DNA of 64,000 nucleotides from Streptomyces rubiginosohelvolus (GTDB lineage: Bacteria; Actinomycetota; Actinomycetes; Streptomycetales; Streptomycetaceae): the NCBI RefSeq assembly GCF_014649875.1, contig NZ_BMTW01000001.1, forward strand, positions 558,001 through 622,000, read 5' to 3'. Each line of letters opens with the position of its first letter. The first letter of the stretch is position 1. Positions 63,908-64,000 of the stretch are shown here, one piece after another. A program made the position numbers and the translations under genes. Below the pieces are notes generated by a model. That model did not search any database, was not told the origin of the DNA, and saw only the letters and a program-made list of their open reading frames with translations.

Positions 63908-64000
63908 GCCTCCCCGACGGGGATACGGGGGACGCGGTCGCGGCGACGCCGAGGGGGAGCCGCCGCGGTCGCGGTACGGGGGAATGTGTGAGGGGCCCGA
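63908..64000. other. Window end after afsS
   Basis: 93 bp with no gene seen. CCCCGACGGGG directly after the afsS stop can form a short hairpin that may help end the afsS transcript. Confidence 0.4.

Overview
The window looks like chromosomal DNA of a Streptomyces or very close relative. Base composition is very GC-rich with G/C at almost every third codon position, and GTG starts and 4-base ATGA/GTGA overlaps are common. The gene set is typical of that genus: the futalosine menaquinone pathway, a 14-gene nuo operon with extended subunits, three Ser/Thr-kinase-type regulators, a SigE-family sigma factor and an AfsR/AfsS pair. From memory, the order resembles the SCO44xx-SCO459x part of the S. 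coelicolor core read in reverse. No rRNA, tRNA, CRISPR array, insertion sequence or prophage was seen.

Layout. 1-8.5 kb: a PAS/GAF/PP2C phosphatase (cut by the window edge), a cupin, a soluble Ser/Thr kinase, a TetR regulator, an ABC-2 exporter, a LolA-like protein and a long-chain polyprenyl diphosphate synthase. 8.6-15.8 kb: a POT peptide transporter, a CocE-type hydrolase, fumarylacetoacetase with a GOLPH3-like protein, and a three-gene envelope operon (holin-like, DUF3618 with 11-residue repeats, DUF4235). 15.8-21.5 kb: a NarL-type two-component system, a secreted peptidase-like hydrolase and RecQ. 21.7-37.8 kb: nuoA-N on the minus strand, with a Rex-type operator upstream of nuoA. 38.6-42.9 kb: an NlpC/P60 enzyme, a chloramphenicol-type efflux pump, a 58-aa small protein, a phosphodiesterase and a CGNR regulator. 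42.9-45.5 kb: a MenJ-like reductase, a GNAT acetyltransferase and menG. 45.5-49.6 kb: a sulfonate uptake operon behind a Cys-rich leader peptide. 49.8-54.3 kb: a sigma factor with two membrane proteins, a degenerate amidohydrolase and mqnC. 54.3-58.1 kb: a membrane Ser/Thr kinase, mqnA and a cold-shock protein. 58.1-64 kb: a MerR regulator, an amidohydrolase, afsR (with an apparent frameshift) and afsS.

How it fits together. Much of the window serves the menaquinone-linked respiratory chain. MqnA and MqnC build the naphthoquinone ring by the futalosine route, a polyprenyl synthase makes the side chain, MenG methylates the ring, MenJ probably saturates the tail, and complex I reduces the quinone. 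Rex would tie nuo expression to NADH/NAD+ redox state. The other theme is signalling: two kinases, a PP2C phosphatase, a two-component system, an ECF sigma factor and the AfsR-AfsS relay.

The best points for a second look are the Cys leader with its mutually exclusive hairpins, the single-base frameshift late in afsR, the PHO-box-like repeats before afsS, the Rex site, the hairpin in the cold-shock leader, the 58-aa gene, and the shared N-terminal motif in the two membrane proteins behind the sigma factor.
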